Shown one piece after another: positions 11,766 through 23,589 of a DNA stretch of 64,000 bases; the first letter of the stretch is position 1; every line of letters starts with the position of its first letter. The position numbers and the translations under genes are program-made. The notes below the pieces were generated by a model. That model was not told the origin of the DNA. It saw nothing but the letters and a program-made list of their open reading frames with translations, and searched no databases. The stretch comes from Ziziphus jujuba. Lineage: Eukaryota; Streptophyta; Magnoliopsida; Rosales; Rhamnaceae. The stretch lies in NCBI RefSeq assembly GCF_031755915.1, contig NC_083388.1, positions 6,695,001 to 6,759,000 of the forward strand, read 5' to 3'.

Positions 11766-12932
11766 TCAAAAGGAAGTCATTTCCATAACATAGGTCTTCT
11801 TCATCTTCATTAACTCTTTCACAGCTTCACCAAATAAACCTCTCTGTTCTTCATCCTCTTCATCATGGAAACCTGAAACTTCCAACTGATCACCATGGTC
11901 GTTCCCTTTCTTTTCAACATCAAGGGGCTTGATCGAGATCAGTGTAGCTCCTTTCATCACAAACCCAGAACCAGGCAACTCCAATACAGGCGCATACCAA
12001 AGCTTCATGCTCAAATCTGGAATCATACTTCTCTCCAACGATGACGACTCAGACACCATGGACGAGTCCAAAGAGCTTCTCAACTCACCCAATTGTTCTT
12101 CACTCATGGAAAGCTTACCTTGCTTGTTCCCATCAGCGATCACTACATCGGAAAGAGTGGGAAAACCCGCAACCACCTGTTTCAACAAATGGTGTCTCGC
12201 AGACGCAGCGATTAGCGACGAAACCATCCAAACGATTCTCAATTTGAGCTCCTCATCGTCCAGTAAAGATTGAATTTCACCATCATTTTCTTCGTGTCCT
12301 TTGCTCTGTTTGTTAATCTGGGAATTGGGTTTTCTTTCCAGAGAATTCGCTCCAAGAATCGTGCAGCTCCTGAGCTTGCTACCGAATTGGGCATTCCATT
12401 TGAGCAATGACAGATCACTATCCGGTTTATTCAAACCCAACTCGCCGCCATGGCTAGGAAGCTCAAGACGCAGAGATTTGATCTCTTTGAAATCCCTGAG
12501 AACTTCGGTAGGCGAATAGTAGAGAAGATCATTACGATGCGAGTTGGAATTGGATTTGGTGAGAAGACGAAAAGGTTTGGAAACGAACTTGTTGAGCAGG
12601 AATTTGAAAAGCGTCAATGGCCGCCTCAAACCACCCTTTGACGAATAATACCCTTTTTTTCTAATGGGTAAATGGGGAGGAAGATGAAGAACAACGGAGT
12701 CGATTTGGGGAACAAGGGATGCGAAGCGTTTGGATACAGAGACGCATCGAACCAGAGATTTGGCGTCGAGTATTTTGTTGAAGATGAAGAGGAGGATTTC
12801 GTCTGGTAGTTGACCAAACCAATCTTCTTCTTCTTGTTCTTCTTCAACTACTTGTTGTTGTTGTTGTTGTTGTTCTACTTGTTCTAAAGCAAAACCGCCA
12901 TGGATGAATAATTCCTTGTTAGCAAAAGACAT
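11766..12932 (-). CDS. F-box protein, At4g18380/At5g46170/At1g30200 family
   Basis: A complete single-exon gene of 388 codons. It should act as the substrate-recruiting subunit of an SCF (SKP1-cullin-F-box) ubiquitin ligase; its targets are unknown. An N-terminal leader with a seven-Gln run (residues 21-27) and an acidic stretch precedes the F-box (about 38-80: DWFGQLPDEILLFIFNKI, then SLVRCVSVSKRFASLVPQ). The rest matches this plant family's C-terminal region by memory: SLRLELPSHGGELG, LLKWNAQFGS, CTILGA, LRIVWMVSSLIAASARHHLL, MKLWYAPVLELPG and a terminal Tyr-x-Met-Glu-Met-x-Ser-Phe. Length and intronless structure fit the family. The start at 12932 is the only Met before the leader. A GA/CT repeat (about 13029-13059) lies in the likely 5' UTR or promoter. 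Confidence 0.9.
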   Translation of the reverse strand: MSFANKELFIHGGFALEQVEQQQQQQQVVEEEQEEEDWFGQLPDEILLFIFNKILDAKSLVRCVSVSKRFASLVPQIDSVVLHLPPHLPIRKKGYYSSKGGLRRPLTLFKFLLNKFVSKPFRLLTKSNSNSHRNDLLYYSPTEVLRDFKEIKSLRLELPSHGGELGLNKPDSDLSLLKWNAQFGSKLRSCTILGANSLERKPNSQINKQSKGHEENDGEIQSLLDDEELKLRIVWMVSSLIAASARHHLLKQVVAGFPTLSDVVIADGNKQGKLSMSEEQLGELRSSLDSSMVSESSSLERSMIPDLSMKLWYAPVLELPGSGFVMKGATLISIKPLDVEKKGNDHGDQLEVSGFHDEEDEEQRGLFGEAVKELMKMKKTYVMEMTSF

Positions 12933-13027
12933 TTGGAACGGGTGTGCGTTTGTTTGGTTGTTGAGAAAGTGGGTAATGAAATAGATAATTTAACAGAGAG
13001 AAAAAGATGATAATAAATTTTTTGGTA

Positions 13028-13028
<1 letters not shown>

Positions 13029-13060
<32 letters not shown>
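13029..13060. repeat. GA/CT microsatellite upstream of the F-box gene
   Basis: About fifteen GA dinucleotides lie roughly 100 bp upstream of the F-box start codon. On the coding strand they read CT, a common feature of plant core promoters and 5' leaders (Y patch, GAGA-type elements). A second CT array is at about 13494-13519. Confidence 0.7.
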
Positions 13061-13061
<1 letters not shown>

Positions 13062-13992
13062 CAGATGACCTGGTTTGAATGGAGATTGAGAAAAGAATAG
13101 GATTTTGAAGGCGGTGTGGCAATGATAATCGTATAAAGATACGCGGTTTTTGACCATCGATCTTGGACACGTTTAAGGCAAGAAGCACGGTTTTGACTCT
13201 GCGAAAATACAAAAAAGGAGGTTTCCAAGTAAGCAACTTGGTGGTTTCTAAGAAGCTGGCAATAATTTTATTTTAAATGGATAAATGTGAATGGTAATGG
13301 AGATATGATATGTGTCATGCTCATCTGGTTTTAGCTACTATTTATTTAACTAATTAGGTTGTGGGTTTCTGTCATTCCAAAGTAAAACCAGATAGAAATA
13401 GAATCCCATGTTTTTTGTTCTTGTTTTTTTCTTTTGCTGAAAAGGATAGGGAATAGAATACTCTCTTAAATCTTAAATAATTTTTTTGTTAATCTCTCTC
13501 TCTCTCTCTCTCTCTCTTTTTCTAAAAGTTTGGAGGATTTGTTTACATTCCATTCCTACTACTGTTTTTAGTTTGAGTTGATTTGGACAATTTTGGCTTT
13601 TTGAATTTTGAGATTATTGTTTCCTAAGAAAAAGTAAACTTATTTTGACCAACAGACTAAATGCAATTAGTCATACACATATGTTTATGCATCTTGCAAT
13701 GAGTTGTACGTTATCTCTTAGCTATGGACCCTAAAAAGACATAATTAGTTTCTTCATTTTTTTTAAGTGAACTGTCGGCAGCAAAGCTATTTTTATTTTT
13801 TTTTATTTTTTAAGATTCTTTATTCGATTTAAACGTGTGATTTCAAAAAATTCTTACCAACCCACAAAAAAAAAAAAAAAAAAGCAAAAATAAATAAATA
13901 AAAAGAAGAGAATCCATTCTGGATATGATTTTGCAAACAATAAGACTGAAAATAATCTTCACTTTTTAGTATTAAAGAAAAAAAAAAAAAAA

Positions 13993-14045
13993 GAGAGAGG
14001 AGGGGGGGGGGGGCGCGGGGGTGTGTGTGGGTGTGGTCGGGAAGA
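13993..14045 (+). other. G-rich tract with quadruplex potential
   Basis: A poly-A run passes into GAGAGAGGA, then 11 consecutive G (14003-14013), CGCGGGGG, a GT run and further GGG groups. Four or more G-triplets occur within 50 bp on the top strand, so a G-quadruplex is possible. It lies between the F-box promoter and the 3' end of AGT1. Confidence 0.6.
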
Positions 14046-14347
14046 AGAAGAAGCTGTGGTCTCAAGGCTATATGTATTAGATCCTTAATGTGAAAACCTC
14101 TAGAAAGTCTCTGTTTGTGTTGAGAGGAAGCTTAAAGTGGCAAGTAATTCCACACCAAAGTCCTAAATCCTAGCTGTCTTAATAAGCTACTACTTGCAAG
14201 TTGCAGTCCCCTGCTCCACAAATATATATTATATAGATATATATACATGGTTGGTGGCTTGCTGCTATACCTGTATATTTATACTTGTAAAGAAACTTGA
14301 CTTTATAAGACAAACATATTATATGGTATATATTATATATAGAGAAT

Positions 14348-14435
14348 TTCATTATCTTCATATGATGGGAATTTTATAATTAATTGTCAACTTCATTATC
14401 TTCATATGATGGGAATTTTATAAATAATTGTCAAC
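14348..14435. repeat. Two tandem copies of a 44-bp unit
   Basis: The unit beginning ttcattatcttcatatgatg occurs at 14348 and again at 14392, almost identical, ending in taattgtcaact. A recent slippage-type duplication in intergenic DNA. Confidence 0.9.
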
Positions 14436-14837
14436 TAAGTCCTCCTTGATATGTCTTATCAGAAATGTGAAAACTGATTGAAGGATAGTATGTAGCTTTA
14501 AATGCATACATAAAAAGAAAAAAAAAAAAATTCCTATTTAAATTTAAATTCCACAAATCCAAATTCAACTAAAGGCCTACTTACTTTTTCCAATCTTGGC
14601 ATATAGTTGTATTTATCCTCCAAAATGAAGTAGAATATAGAAGAACTTGATTCAGCTCCAAAATAGAACACACACAAATATGTATTAAAAGTAAGAAACT
14701 TGGTGAGCCTCAAAAAGAGTGCAAAGAGAGAAGAAAGAGGTTACGCATTATTTACAGAGTTTCTGAAGCAAATCATTAGAGAAAAAAAGAGAAAAGGAAA
14801 ATGAATTACATGGATTTTAGATTTGAAAATATGATAA

Positions 14838-17176
14838 TCAAATCCTGGAAGGGATCAAAGGGATGTTATTCTGCAAGTACGCAGAAGCAGCTGCAACTCC
14901 ACTTCCTAGCTTAACTGGGTATCCCACATCCTTCAGAAGCATCTCCACACCAGCAAGACAACCCAACAATTGCAACTGAAGACACAATACAAAGCCATAA
15001 AACAGTCACAAATCATAAATAAGCAAAAGCAAACCTATAAAAGTATAATGAATCTTCCAGGATATATATATATATTCATGTGTTGCACAGGCACAGTGGA
15101 CATCTTTTTAGTTATCGAAAACAGTGAAAATTTTAGTAATTAATAAATCTTGCCTAAAGTGGTTTGCAAAAACCCAACAGTATGATTCAAAAAGGGTACT
15201 GCTTGCTAGTTTACCTCGTTCAAGTTGCCGAGATGGCCTATTCTGAAAACCTTCCCAGCTATTTTGTTCAGTCCAAGACCTAAGCTTAAGTTGTATCTCT
15301 TCCATGCCCTTCTAACAATTTCTGTACTATCAACATAAGGAGGAACAAGCACAGCAGTGACTGTGTCACTGTACCACTCCTCCTTTTGAGTACAATTCTT
15401 TAAGCCCCAAGCCTCCACAGCAAGCCTGCATTTTCAAATTTTTTTTAACTTATTATCAAACCAATTACTCAATACAACAAGTCAAAAGCCTCATGACACT
15501 AATTAAACAATATGTAGCACTTATAGGAAAGTTCATGTTATACTAGGATCTAAGAATACTAATTGGAATAGAAATACGTTATATTTTCCAAGTTTAGAGG
15601 CATATTTGGATACCAAAAATCATTCTCATTACCTTGTTGCAGTCCCCAAACGCTTATGCCTAGCGATGACATTGTCCAGTCCTTCCTCAAAAATGAGCTC
15701 AAGCGCTGCTTTCAGCCCATACAAAAGCTGAATAGAAGGGGTGTATGGCCAATATGTTCCCAGCTTGTAAAACTTCAAGTAGTCATTCCAGTCGAAGAAA
15801 ACTCTCACTGACCTTGCAGTTTTAGTGGCCTCTAGAGCTTTAGGGCTTGCACACACAATACCAATTCCAGTAGGAAGAGAAAGAGCTTTTTGAGAACCAG
15901 TTAAAGCCACATCCACTCCCCATTCATCCATACGGAAATCAAGAGCACATATAGAAGAAACTCCATCGACGAGAAGGAGTGCTGGATGCCCGTAGTCATC
16001 TGATAGTTGAAAAAACGTGAGTATCATATTACTGAGGTAGTTATGAGGAAAACTAATTGCAAAGTACATGAGTGAAACATATCGAAACAGAAAGGAAAAG
16101 AAATGGGTAAGTTGTCTTAAAATTTGCCAATCAATGACACTATTTTTGCTACTATAAAAATCTGAACGTGAGAACTGTAAGCTACTACATTCTTATGAAT
16201 CCTACATCAGAAATAATCTGCTTACCAAGTATTCTTCTGACTGTAGCCAAGTTATTGGTAACTCCAGTTGCAGTCTCATTGTGAACAATGCAAATTGCCT
16301 TAATAGTATGTGCAGTATCTGCAGCAAGTTTTGACGCTAAAATGTCAAGATTGGCACCTTGTCCCCATTCACTTTCTACGACATCGACATTGAAGTTAAG
16401 ACGTTGCTGCTGATCAATCCAAAGCAAACTGAATTGGCCAATCAGGAATGATACAATTCGGTCTCCTGGTGATAATGTGTTTGTAAGTGCACTTTCCCAT
16501 GCACCAGTACCTAAACGGAAAGCAGAAAATGTTACTCTTCATTCACAAACAAATCCAATCATATACACATTATGAAATGCTCCTACTTTTTGAAGCCTCG
16601 TGAAGTTTAAAGTATTAATTTTTGAAAATACTAGAGATAAATTTTCATTTCATTGTCATCATGTAACAATAATGCATCTAGTATTTTGGCATGCAATTAT
16701 TTCCTCTTCCTATCCATCTTTTTGAAGAAAAAATGTGATCATTTTTTTGGAGTCACAAGAGGGAAAAACCAAACAATGGTCATTGTAAGGAATAAGATTT
16801 GTCTCCAAGGATGTTAAGATTCAAAAAACAGGATTTTTCTGCGAGGACTGCAATAAGAAATGTAAAATGATATTAACTTATAAAACTTCAATAATTGTCA
16901 TTCATAATACATATTCAAATAACCTGAAATTGTTTAGAAATTCCAAAAAGGAGCATAAGCAAATACAATACCAGTGGTGGGAATCAGAAAAGGTGTTCCA
17001 CTAGTAGTCTTGAAAATCTTCTTCACATCTTCAAGCAGAGTTTTTGTCAATGCTGGAATAGCAGGAGAGCGGTAGTCTTCATTGTTTCTGTTCATTGCCC
17101 GAATGACTGGTTCGGGGATATTGACAGGCCCCGGAACAAAGAGATGGTTCCTTCCTGGTCCATAGACGTAATCCAT
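14838..17176 (-). CDS. AGT1: Serine--glyoxylate aminotransferase (photorespiration), complete
   Basis: Five coding exons by GT-AG sites and frame: 17176-16972, 16510-16226, 15999-15633, 15425-15215, 14975-14838. They total 1206 nt, 401 residues plus stop, the family's usual length. The enzyme is PLP-dependent and converts serine and glyoxylate to hydroxypyruvate and glycine in leaf peroxisomes. Visible hallmarks are MDYVYGPGRNHLFVPGPVNI at the start, NNEDYRSPAIP, SGTPFLIPTTG, VHNETATGVTNN, LLVDGVSSICALDFRMDEWG, the PLP-lysine segment TGSQKALSLPTG, and GLGLNKIAGKVFRIGHLGN. The protein ends Ser-Arg-Ile, the unusual peroxisomal signal (PTS1) known for this enzyme. Met 17176 is chosen over Met 17233, upstream in the same frame, because it matches family N-termini. 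No defect is seen. Identity is very secure. Confidence 0.96.
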
Positions 17177-18955
17177 ATTCTCCTCCTTGCAAGTTTCACT
17201 CAAACTGAACTTGAATGTATTATTCTGAACCAAGAGTCAAATGGAATCAGCTGCAAAAACCCATTGAAGTAATTAACCTCAGCTATAAAACACATTAAAA
17301 AAAAATTTCCAGCAGCTACGAATTTAATTCAATTAACAACTTCCAAGTATATAGCATATATCAATATTTGTATTCTTCAGAATTCTATAGAACTAGCCTT
17401 TTGGAACCTAAATATCTTAGCTTTACACAAGGTTTATGGAAATTTATAAACCCAATTTCATATGCAGTGTAAAGATGAATCTAAAGTTGGGCTCATTTCA
17501 GTTATTACTATTCCACTTTTGAAAATAAAAACTGCAAAAATCTATAAGGCAATTCAAGTCTATATATAAATTATTGCCAATATTTAGAACTCAACCCCTG
17601 TACAGAGTGTTCATGAGAAAAGATTTAAGGGAGTCACGTAGACTATGAAGATTAAAAGCTGAAAGTTCAACTTCTATTTTTGTTTAGAATTCTTAGCAGC
17701 CGTTCACACAGCAACACTTCCAGAATAGACCCAAAAAGCTTCCGGCTTTGGAGACTCAAATAGTTTACAAGAAAAGGTGAAAAGAAAACACATTTCACCA
17801 ACACATATCATCAACCACGACAAGCTGTAATTCAGTAAAATAGCTGTGACCAAGCAGACTAAATTTATGGTTTTGTTTTCTGATATATCATCTTTTATCC
17901 ACTACTGGTTAAAAAATCTTTATAGATAATAAATAGATTTCCCAGTTCGGGTGAACCCAGAAACATATCATGGGTAACACAAACACATATACCTTTTTAT
18001 GCCTCAAACAAATTTTTTTTTTTCCTCCATCTTTATTTTCAGAATTTTTCCTCTTGTGATAAAACATAAGTGATTTATTTGACACTACCTCCCTCTTAAA
18101 TAAGTTGAAAAAGCAGCAATATGACTCCTTTCAGAAGAAAAAAGACAGTTTTCAGGAAAAAGAGGATTAATCAATCGATTAAATGTCTTTATGTTTCATG
18201 CATAAAATATATATATATAAAATAAATTTGAAAAAAAAAAAAAAAAAAAAAACCTCCATAGAGACTCTATACTTCAAGTATAAAGCAGGTTCTTCAGACA
18301 ACATTTCCACGTTCAAGTGCAAACCAAAAATGCATATTATGGGCAAGAACAACCTTGACATAAAAGGAAGACAATCAACAATCCTTATTATTGTTGCTAT
18401 TATATTAATCCAAGAATCTCACAGGAAAAAAATTTACAATTTTGACACTTTCAATTAGACTGCTATTTTTCCCTATCCTCAAAGGGGATATAATCAGTTT
18501 CATTACTGAATAATTACAATTCACACCTGAATTTACAGCTTCCATAACGTTTTCTTTCAAAAAGAAAAATATACCACAACAAAATAAAGTAAAATAAAAA
18601 AATTTAAAATAAAAAGGGGAAAATAAATCAAGTCAGAATCTGATCCACAAAGGGGAAAATAAATAAATAAATAAACAACATAAATGCACATGTAAATACA
18701 AAACACAAAACACAAAACACAAAACACAAAACACAAAACACAAAACACTGCATAATAAATCATATAATACAATTATATATAGATATATAGATATAGAAAT
18801 AAATACAAATATGGAGGAAGAGAATATTTGCAGAAAAGCAGAGTGTAAGGATACCTGGAACAGAATCTTCTATCAAGTTTGGTAATCTGGGAAGTGCCGG
18901 CAGCCCCTCCCTGTTATCTCTGTTTGACAGGAAAAGCTTTAGAAAATGTTGGACT
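17177..18955 (-). other. AGT1 5' leader with a 1.6 kb intron
   Basis: A donor TTCCAG|GTATCC at 18855/18854 and an acceptor TTTTTGCAG|CTGATTCC at 17251/17250 define an intron of about 1.6 kb in the 5' UTR. The coding leader after it contains an upstream in-frame ATG at 17233. The intron holds a poly-A tract (about 18232-18252) and a 7-bp minisatellite (about 18701-18747). Introns in the 5' UTR often raise expression in plants; here that is inference. Confidence 0.6.
18701..18747. repeat. AAAACAC minisatellite in the AGT1 leader intron
   Basis: Six to seven head-to-tail copies of the 7-bp unit acaaaac, nearly perfect. Likely length-polymorphic. Confidence 0.85.
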
Positions 18956-18984
18956 TTATAAGAGAAATGCCAAAGAGCTACATA

Positions 18985-19059
18985 CTTTTATAATAGCAGC
19001 GCGGGAGAGCCAATCAATGTCCCATGTGGGTCCTACTCTCTACCAACGTGGCAGATAAG
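18985..19059 (-). promoter_or_regulatory. AGT1 promoter: TATA, CCAAT, and adjacent G-box-like and I-box motifs
   Basis: On the minus strand a TATA element (TATTATAAAAG, 18995-18985) lies about 130 bp upstream of the leader donor. A CCAAT pentamer is on the plus strand at 19010-19014. Further up, AACGTGGC (19045-19052) is followed directly by AGATAAG (19053-19059) on the plus strand. ACGTGGC carries the G-box core and GATAAG is the I-box; the pair is the classic light-responsive module of photosynthetic promoters such as rbcS, fitting a photorespiratory gene. Motif positions are seen; function is inferred. Confidence 0.55.
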
Positions 19060-20934
19060 AGCACACCAACGAGAATCGTGGGGCTAAGAATGAATGACAT
19101 TCGAACAGCACCGAGAGACTCTGCTTTGGAACTGCACTACAATTCTAACGTTTCAACAATAATTGCAATTTACCCCCCCCCCCCCCCCCCCCCCCCTCAA
19201 CTCCTGTTTATTTTTCTTGCTTCCCCATATTTTAAAAATTTCTTGCTTTTTTCTTCCTTTTAAACTTAAGAACTTAGATTCATACACTCCATTGTTTTGT
19301 AAATTAAAAGTACAAGTTGGAAATCTACAAAATCAAAAAAGGTTCTTTTCCAATTATGTAAAAAATTTCCCAATTCAGAAAGCCTCCTAAGAAATATTCT
19401 TATACTTGAAATTGAACAAAGTATGTGGGATAATGTAGAGGAAAAAAAAGTGCAATAGTGGAAATACCACAAAATGTGTGGACAACAATGAAAAAACAGA
19501 TAAAGATATTTTCAAGGTTTTGTTATTTGGTGGGTTTGGAAATTAGAAGCTTGAGGTTAAGAAAGCAATGGGGAAGATAAAGTGATAAAGGGATGTCAAC
19601 CACACCTCGCTATTTGGAATTGAGACCACACAGCACTTTTCAATATTGTATATTACATTTGTTTTTTTTTTCCCTGATTTTTGTTTCCATCTTCAAACTG
19701 TTTGTGACTTGTCACACTAGAATTGATTACTTTGAAAAGCGACGTGGTTTTTATGTATCAACTTGTTTTCACTTAATTTTTACTGGTCCATAATGTTGCT
19801 TTTTAAGGATAATGAAGCAGCATGCTAGAACTTGAGTAAATTGCTGCGCAATGTAATCTTCTGAAGATTGGAATTCTTAAGAAATTACATTAGACAATAG
19901 ATTTTAAATTTTATTGTTTGGGTTTTAGATAAAATCTGTAAATAAAAAAAAATAATAATAATGAAATCTACTTTAAAATAAACTTTTATTGAAAAACCAA
20001 TTAATCAACAGTACACATAAAAAATATAAGGATTATAGGAAAACCAATGAGTAGTCGAGGCAAAAATTTGAATTTTTCACCTTTAAAATAACTTTACCCG
20101 TACACAAATTCGATGTCAAATGGTTATGAGTTCAAGATTATAACAATTTCCCTTCAAAAATGGCAGCACTTCAAAACTTTTATAATGAATAAACAATTTT
20201 ATGAACAACTCTTCTATTTGTATTTTGATGGATGCAAATAATGAAATAATGATTTTTCCTATACTTCAATTGTAGAAAGCTATAGAGAAGGCTTGCCCCA
20301 AGCCTTCTGGTGAAGAATTATAGTGCTTCAAAATTTACGAACGGTAAATGTTGCCAAGTTTCCAAATGTAAGGAACTTCTTTACCCTAGCGTTGTATCCT
20401 TCTAAAGAAAAACATCGTTTCCTTTTGAAATAAATGTCTTTCAAAAAAAAAAAAAAAAAAAGTAAAACCGAAATTTAACACTATGTCAAAAAATTAACTA
20501 ATTAAAAAATATCAAATACTAAATTTTTATTCACATGAAATTCCTATGATCTCCAGATGAATATAAATTGATATAAATGATTATGGAAATACTAGATAGT
20601 GATAGTTCAATGAAAAGAAACAGTTTCAGCTCTGAATCATCTTTAATTAATAATTATCAAGCTTTCTAGTCGATCAATTTATATAATATTTTGAATTTTC
20701 CCCTATTGATGTAAATCAGGACAACAGAAAACACGAAGTCCTTTATATGCACAAAATTTGTATACGTTATTATAAATATAGGAGGCAGGCAATATTTCTA
20801 GAAAAAACAAAAAGAAAAAAAAAGAAAAAAGAAAAACAAGAGGCAGTTTATATTGTATCACCTTAGAAATTGGAAAAAAATTATTTTCTCTTATTATCCT
20901 TCAAAGTACTACTTGTGAATCATACAGTACTTGA
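19060..20934. other. AGT1 upstream region, no gene seen
   Basis: Contains a 24-base poly-C run (19173-19196) and AT-rich DNA. The open frames at 19024-19263 and 19593-19793 have no family features. A poly-A tract lies at 20441-20461. Confidence 0.5.
19173..19196 (+). repeat. Poly-C run of 24 bases upstream of AGT1
   Basis: Twenty-four uninterrupted C in a genome region of about 70% AT. It lies roughly 120 bp beyond the G-box/I-box pair. It could form an i-motif or, on the other strand, a G-quadruplex. The exact length may be an assembly estimate. Confidence 0.85.
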
Positions 20935-22535
20935 GTTGTCCCGTTGATCTTAGACGTTGGGATCTCCAATAAACTATAATGGGTTTTAGCTTATATCGAC
21001 TTGCTAGATATAGATTTTAATTTTATTTTCCTTGATGATTTTATGTTTTTAATAGATGGATTGAATATGCTAAAATATCTTTAGATATTACATAATCAAC
21101 ATTTATGATTTCATTAGAGAGAAGTTCTCAAATGGTACTATGCCATCGATTGATATGTCGGGATTTATTGTTATATGTTACCATGTCTCTAATAATTGTT
21201 CATTGAGTATCACAATCAATGCAAATAGCTTATACAAGACTTAACCAATTTAGAACATCCTTTAAAAAAAACTATAGTCGTTTAAGCTTTTTCATTAGCT
21301 TTATCTAAATTTATAAATTCAAGTTCGATTGTTGATCTCACAATACAAGTTTGTTTTAAGGATTTACAACATAAAATGGTACTTCCAACATATTAAACTT
21401 TGAGTATTTTGTCTGATATCTAATTAGCACCAACATGCCCTTCCAGCACAATAAATTATCTTATCTAGTGCAATCCATAAATCGGTATAACCTTACAATA
21501 ATTTTTACCATGGTTAATCTACTTAGCTTAATAGTCTAAGCAATGTATCGACGTATGCAATTTGAAAGATGGATTAGGTTTTTTATAAGGAGTAATTTAG
21601 TTGATATATACTTTGGTCATGATGTTAGATGAAGACTTGTAGCAACCAAAGTCTCGGTTGGACTCATTGTAGTTATCAAATTTCTCAAGAACTCAATTAA
21701 TGTAGTGAGAGTAGAGGAGTACATATTAGATTAGCTTAGCTTTTAGCTTTCATATTGGTTTGATTCTTTCAACTCTAGAGAGTTGCCCCGGAGTTACTTC
21801 CGAGTCTCGAAAAAATTTTACAAAACTATTCCATCTAATATTTTAGTAATCTTAATTTCAGAAATTACATAAGCTATATCTAAATTTTTCATATTAGACT
21901 TACTAGTTAGCAACTTCACATCTTCTTGGTAGCTTTAATAAGTTTTGCATCGCTACCCATGACAAATATGACATCAATATATATTTGAGTGATTTTAAAA
22001 TAAACATATTTATCACCCTTATTAATTTTGAACTCATTTTTTTTATCTAATTTTATCAAATTTTCATATCATTGTTGTGGTGCTTACTTTTAACAAACAC
22101 TTTCTTCTTTTGTCTTGAAACAATAAACCCTTATGGTTCTATTATATAGATCTATTATTCCATATCTCTATGTAATATGGAAATTTTTACATTCATTTGA
22201 TGTGATATTCAAGATTATGCAAAAGATCTATTGCATTTAAAATTTAAATGGGTGTAATTCTAGTTACTGGTGAATAAACATCAAAATAGTTCAAACATTC
22301 TTTTTTTTTTTCTTCTTATAACCTATATAGCCATCAATTTAGCTTTATATTTATCAATTGAACCATTTGATTTTAACTTCTTCTTTTTTTAATGAAAATC
22401 CAATTGTAACCCAAAGCTAGTTAGAAAATCTACCAATTCCCAAGAATGATTTTGTGCTATTGATTCAATTTCATTATTGACAGCTTCTTTCTACAATGGG
22501 GCCTTTTTGCTCTTTTATCATTGGAGGTCATCCTC
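20935..22535 (-). pseudogene. Decayed Ty1/copia pol (reverse transcriptase to RNase H)
   Basis: Read on the minus strand in several frames with many stops, conserved copia pieces occur in the expected order. First is the RT start, with NNEIESIAQNHSWELVD and GSIDKYKAKLMAIGYK (about 22500-22310). Then comes FKINKGDKYVYFK and a MGSDAKLIKATKKM segment where copia has the LIxGS motif after the catalytic pair (about 22030-21900). A region resembling the end of RNase H follows (SRHI-like, about 21180-21060). Frame changes and lost catalytic residues show it is inactive and old. LTRs were not found. Confidence 0.6.
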
Positions 22536-22847
22536 TTTTCCTACATTTTTATGTCATGATAACATTATCTTGACTATTTTTAATAATATTATTATGAGAC
22601 CTTTTAGGAAACTATATATTTTTCCGATCTTATAATATTTTAAAAATATTTAATAAAATAAAAATAGTAATATCATATATGTTTGCTAAATATTAAATAT
22701 GATATGATTTGTATGGAAAAAAGTCTTTGTTATTAAAATTGGTGAACATTATCATATTTGTATATGATATATGTTAAATATGAATATATCTATATAAAAT
22801 AAATATTTTTTTAATTTAAAAAGATAAATATTTTTTATTTCCTTTAG

Positions 22848-23245
22848 ATCCTATTTTAGAAAGTGTCACAAACTTTGAAAGAAAACTGATTTTCGGAATT
22901 TATTTTTCTGATAATTAGCTTGCAAGGAAGCAATTTTTCTGTTATTATGTTTAGTAAGTAACGGAAAAGTTAGAAGTTGTAAGTAATTAAATTAACTTTG
23001 TTTAATAAATTAAAGGCAAATTTATAATTTTAAAAACATCTTACAACTAGTTTTTCAAATAATCTCAGAATGATACTTTCATATATGAGAATAACTTTTT
23101 CCATATACTTTCTACATGAGTATGAATATGATTTCATAAGTCCACACTTTTCCATTTCTAAATAAATATCAAAACAAGAAAGTTGCCATTTTTCCAAAAA
23201 AATTAGATTCTTATTAATTTTACTATTAACTAAACATGGCATTAA
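22848..23245 (-). repeat. Inverted third copy of the 5877-6255 / 9755-10112 element
   Basis: Its reverse complement aligns with the inner part of the two direct repeats, for example tattaataagaatctaatttttt and aaagtgtcacaaacttt-type ends. The weak inverted termini (gtttgataaag / gtttggaaag in copy A) suggest a non-autonomous DNA element of about 390 bp. Confidence 0.55.
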
Positions 23246-23478
23246 TATCTCTATTTCCAAAATTTTCCACATACATGTAAAACCTATTTTGGAGTTTTCT
23301 AAATTTATTTATATTTTAGAAAATATTTTCAATATTTTTTTCAAATATTATATTTCAAAAATGGCTGTCAAATGCATTTTTGATTAATTTTCAATTTGTA
23401 AAATAAAAAATTGTTTTACAAAACGATATAGAACTGGCCTTAGCTTCTACACACATTTAGGTAATAAATCTATAAAAA

Positions 23479-23589
23479 TTCTATGGTGCAGATATCAGAC
23501 AACATATAGCCGAACACTTTCTTCTAGGTAACATGCTGTCTGATATATATATGCATGTTAAAAATCTATGAACATCTGTACTATAAAAG
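23479..23589. mobile_element. Short MITE related to 1386-1478
   Basis: About 110 bp with imperfect inverted ends: ttctatggtgcagatatc at the left, and the reverse complement of the right end reads ttttatagtacagatgttc. The left end shares the ttctatrgtgcrga core with the sequences at 1238 and 1388. Confidence 0.45.

Larger units (their letters stand above)
13061..14837. other. F-box promoter to AGT1 3' end intergenic region
   Basis: Contains a G-rich purine tract (13993-14045), a 44-bp tandem duplication (14348-14435) and TA runs. AGT1's 3' UTR should occupy the part just left of 14838. No other gene is seen; the open frames at 13829-14065 and 14179-14379 are low-complexity. Confidence 0.5.

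Noticed and set aside
11929..13236. Several short frames overlapping the F-box gene on both strands
   Set aside because: Shadows of the 388-codon F-box frame or of its CT-rich leader; none has recognisable motifs.
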